Virus record (IMG/VR): IMGVR_UViG_3300046777_002658
Span: 62,001-126,000 of that record
Length of the DNA: 64,000 nucleotides
Source of the DNA: a virus
Direction: 5' to 3' (one strand)
The translations under genes and the position numbers were made by a program. Position 1 is the first letter of the stretch. Every line of letters begins with the position of its first letter. The notes under the pieces were generated by a model. The model made no database searches. It saw only the letters and a program-made list of their open reading frames with translations, and had not been told where the DNA came from. This document shows positions 63,713 to 64,000 of the stretch, piece after piece.

Positions 63713-64000
63713 TTATCCTAAATTAATAGTTAATGCGCCAGCAGTCGGGTTGAAAGTTCTGTACAAGTTATAAGTTACAGAAACACCAAGTCTGGTTAAA
63801 GTAACTTGGCTAGTGTTAGCCATAGGAACATCAAAACCACCGCTTGTAAAAGAAGTGTAAACAGGATAGCTAGTAGGAAGAAATATATAAAGGTAAGCAC
63901 TAGCTCCTGCTGGTTTTGTAACAGATGTTGGTCTACTAAGAGTATTATTTATAGTAGTTAACTCAGAAGTATTAACAACTGACCCAGATGTTGAGTAGCC
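63713..64000 (-). CDS. Structural protein, C-terminal 95 residues (partial)
   Basis: Open from the window edge to a TAA at 63713-63715, eleven bases before the fibre gene starts. Ser/Thr/Asn-rich beta composition (TSGSVVNTSELTTINNTL, YLYIFLPTSYPVYTSF), ending NPTAGALTINLG. This suits a tail or fibre-associated protein in the same late transcript. Confidence 0.7.
   Translation of the reverse strand, partial: GYSTSGSVVNTSELTTINNTLSRPTSVTKPAGASAYLYIFLPTSYPVYTSFTSGGFDVPMANTSQVTLTRLGVSVTYNLYRTFNPTAGALTINLG

Noticed and set aside
1-64000. Plasmid or chromosomal island instead of phage
   Set aside because: A lysozyme with signal anchor, an rII-like pair, a giant tail fibre and a further structural gene on the late strand argue for a phage; no plasmid replication or integrase gene is seen.

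Overview
This window reads as the early/middle region, plus one end of the structural region, of a large tailed double-stranded DNA phage of a cyanobacterium, probably filamentous. Phage evidence: a T4-type lysozyme with a signal anchor, an rIIA/rIIB-like pair, a phage-type dNMP kinase, an RNA ligase, MazG-like proteins, an HU protein, its own sigma factor, one tRNA, and a 2367-residue tail-fibre protein with cyanophage-type CRRD(I/V)GY-like repeats. Host evidence: at least twelve copies of the cyanobacterial HIP1 octamer GCGATCGC. No terminase, capsid, portal or DNA polymerase gene is visible, so most of the genome lies outside.

Layout: (1) 70-11826, one giant 3918-residue protein. It joins a basic N-terminus, an AlkB-like 2-oxoglutarate/Fe(II) oxygenase, a two-barrel RNA polymerase-like core with a DFDGD motif, a SLOG-like nucleotide-binding fold and an SF1 RecD-like helicase. 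(2) 11.8-28.3 kb, about 30 small, mostly unrecognised genes. Most sit behind the same intergenic cassette: a hairpin terminator with a T-tract, then an A-tract motif AAAAAAGAATAGTGARTG. Two paralogous coiled-coil/HTH genes run against the general direction. (3) 28.3-43.4 kb, nucleotide and nucleic-acid metabolism: RNase H, dNMP kinase, RNA ligase, DHH phosphoesterase, MazG, GHKL ATPase, radical SAM photoproduct-lyase-like protein, HNH endonuclease and a methyltransferase. Two long, structured, gene-free stretches lie here (28.8-29.6 kb and 40.0-40.7 kb), as does tRNA-Arg(UCU). (4) 43.5-48.5 kb, rIIA/rIIB-like genes and companions. (5) 48.5-56.5 kb, gene remnants, lysozyme, HU, a ParB/methyltransferase-like protein and a sigma factor. 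(6) 56.6-64 kb on the minus strand, a giant tail-fibre protein ending in an alpha/beta-hydrolase domain, and the end of the next structural gene.

The working picture, which is inference: the polymerase-like giant protein and/or the phage sigma factor reprogram transcription. The repeated A-tract motif is the promoter class of the small-gene array, and each small gene is nearly its own transcription unit. Several motif-terminator cassettes contain no gene and may make small RNAs. A 13-bp dyad, ACGAACAGTTCGT, is scattered seven times. Three genes look as if their middles were deleted while both ends were kept.
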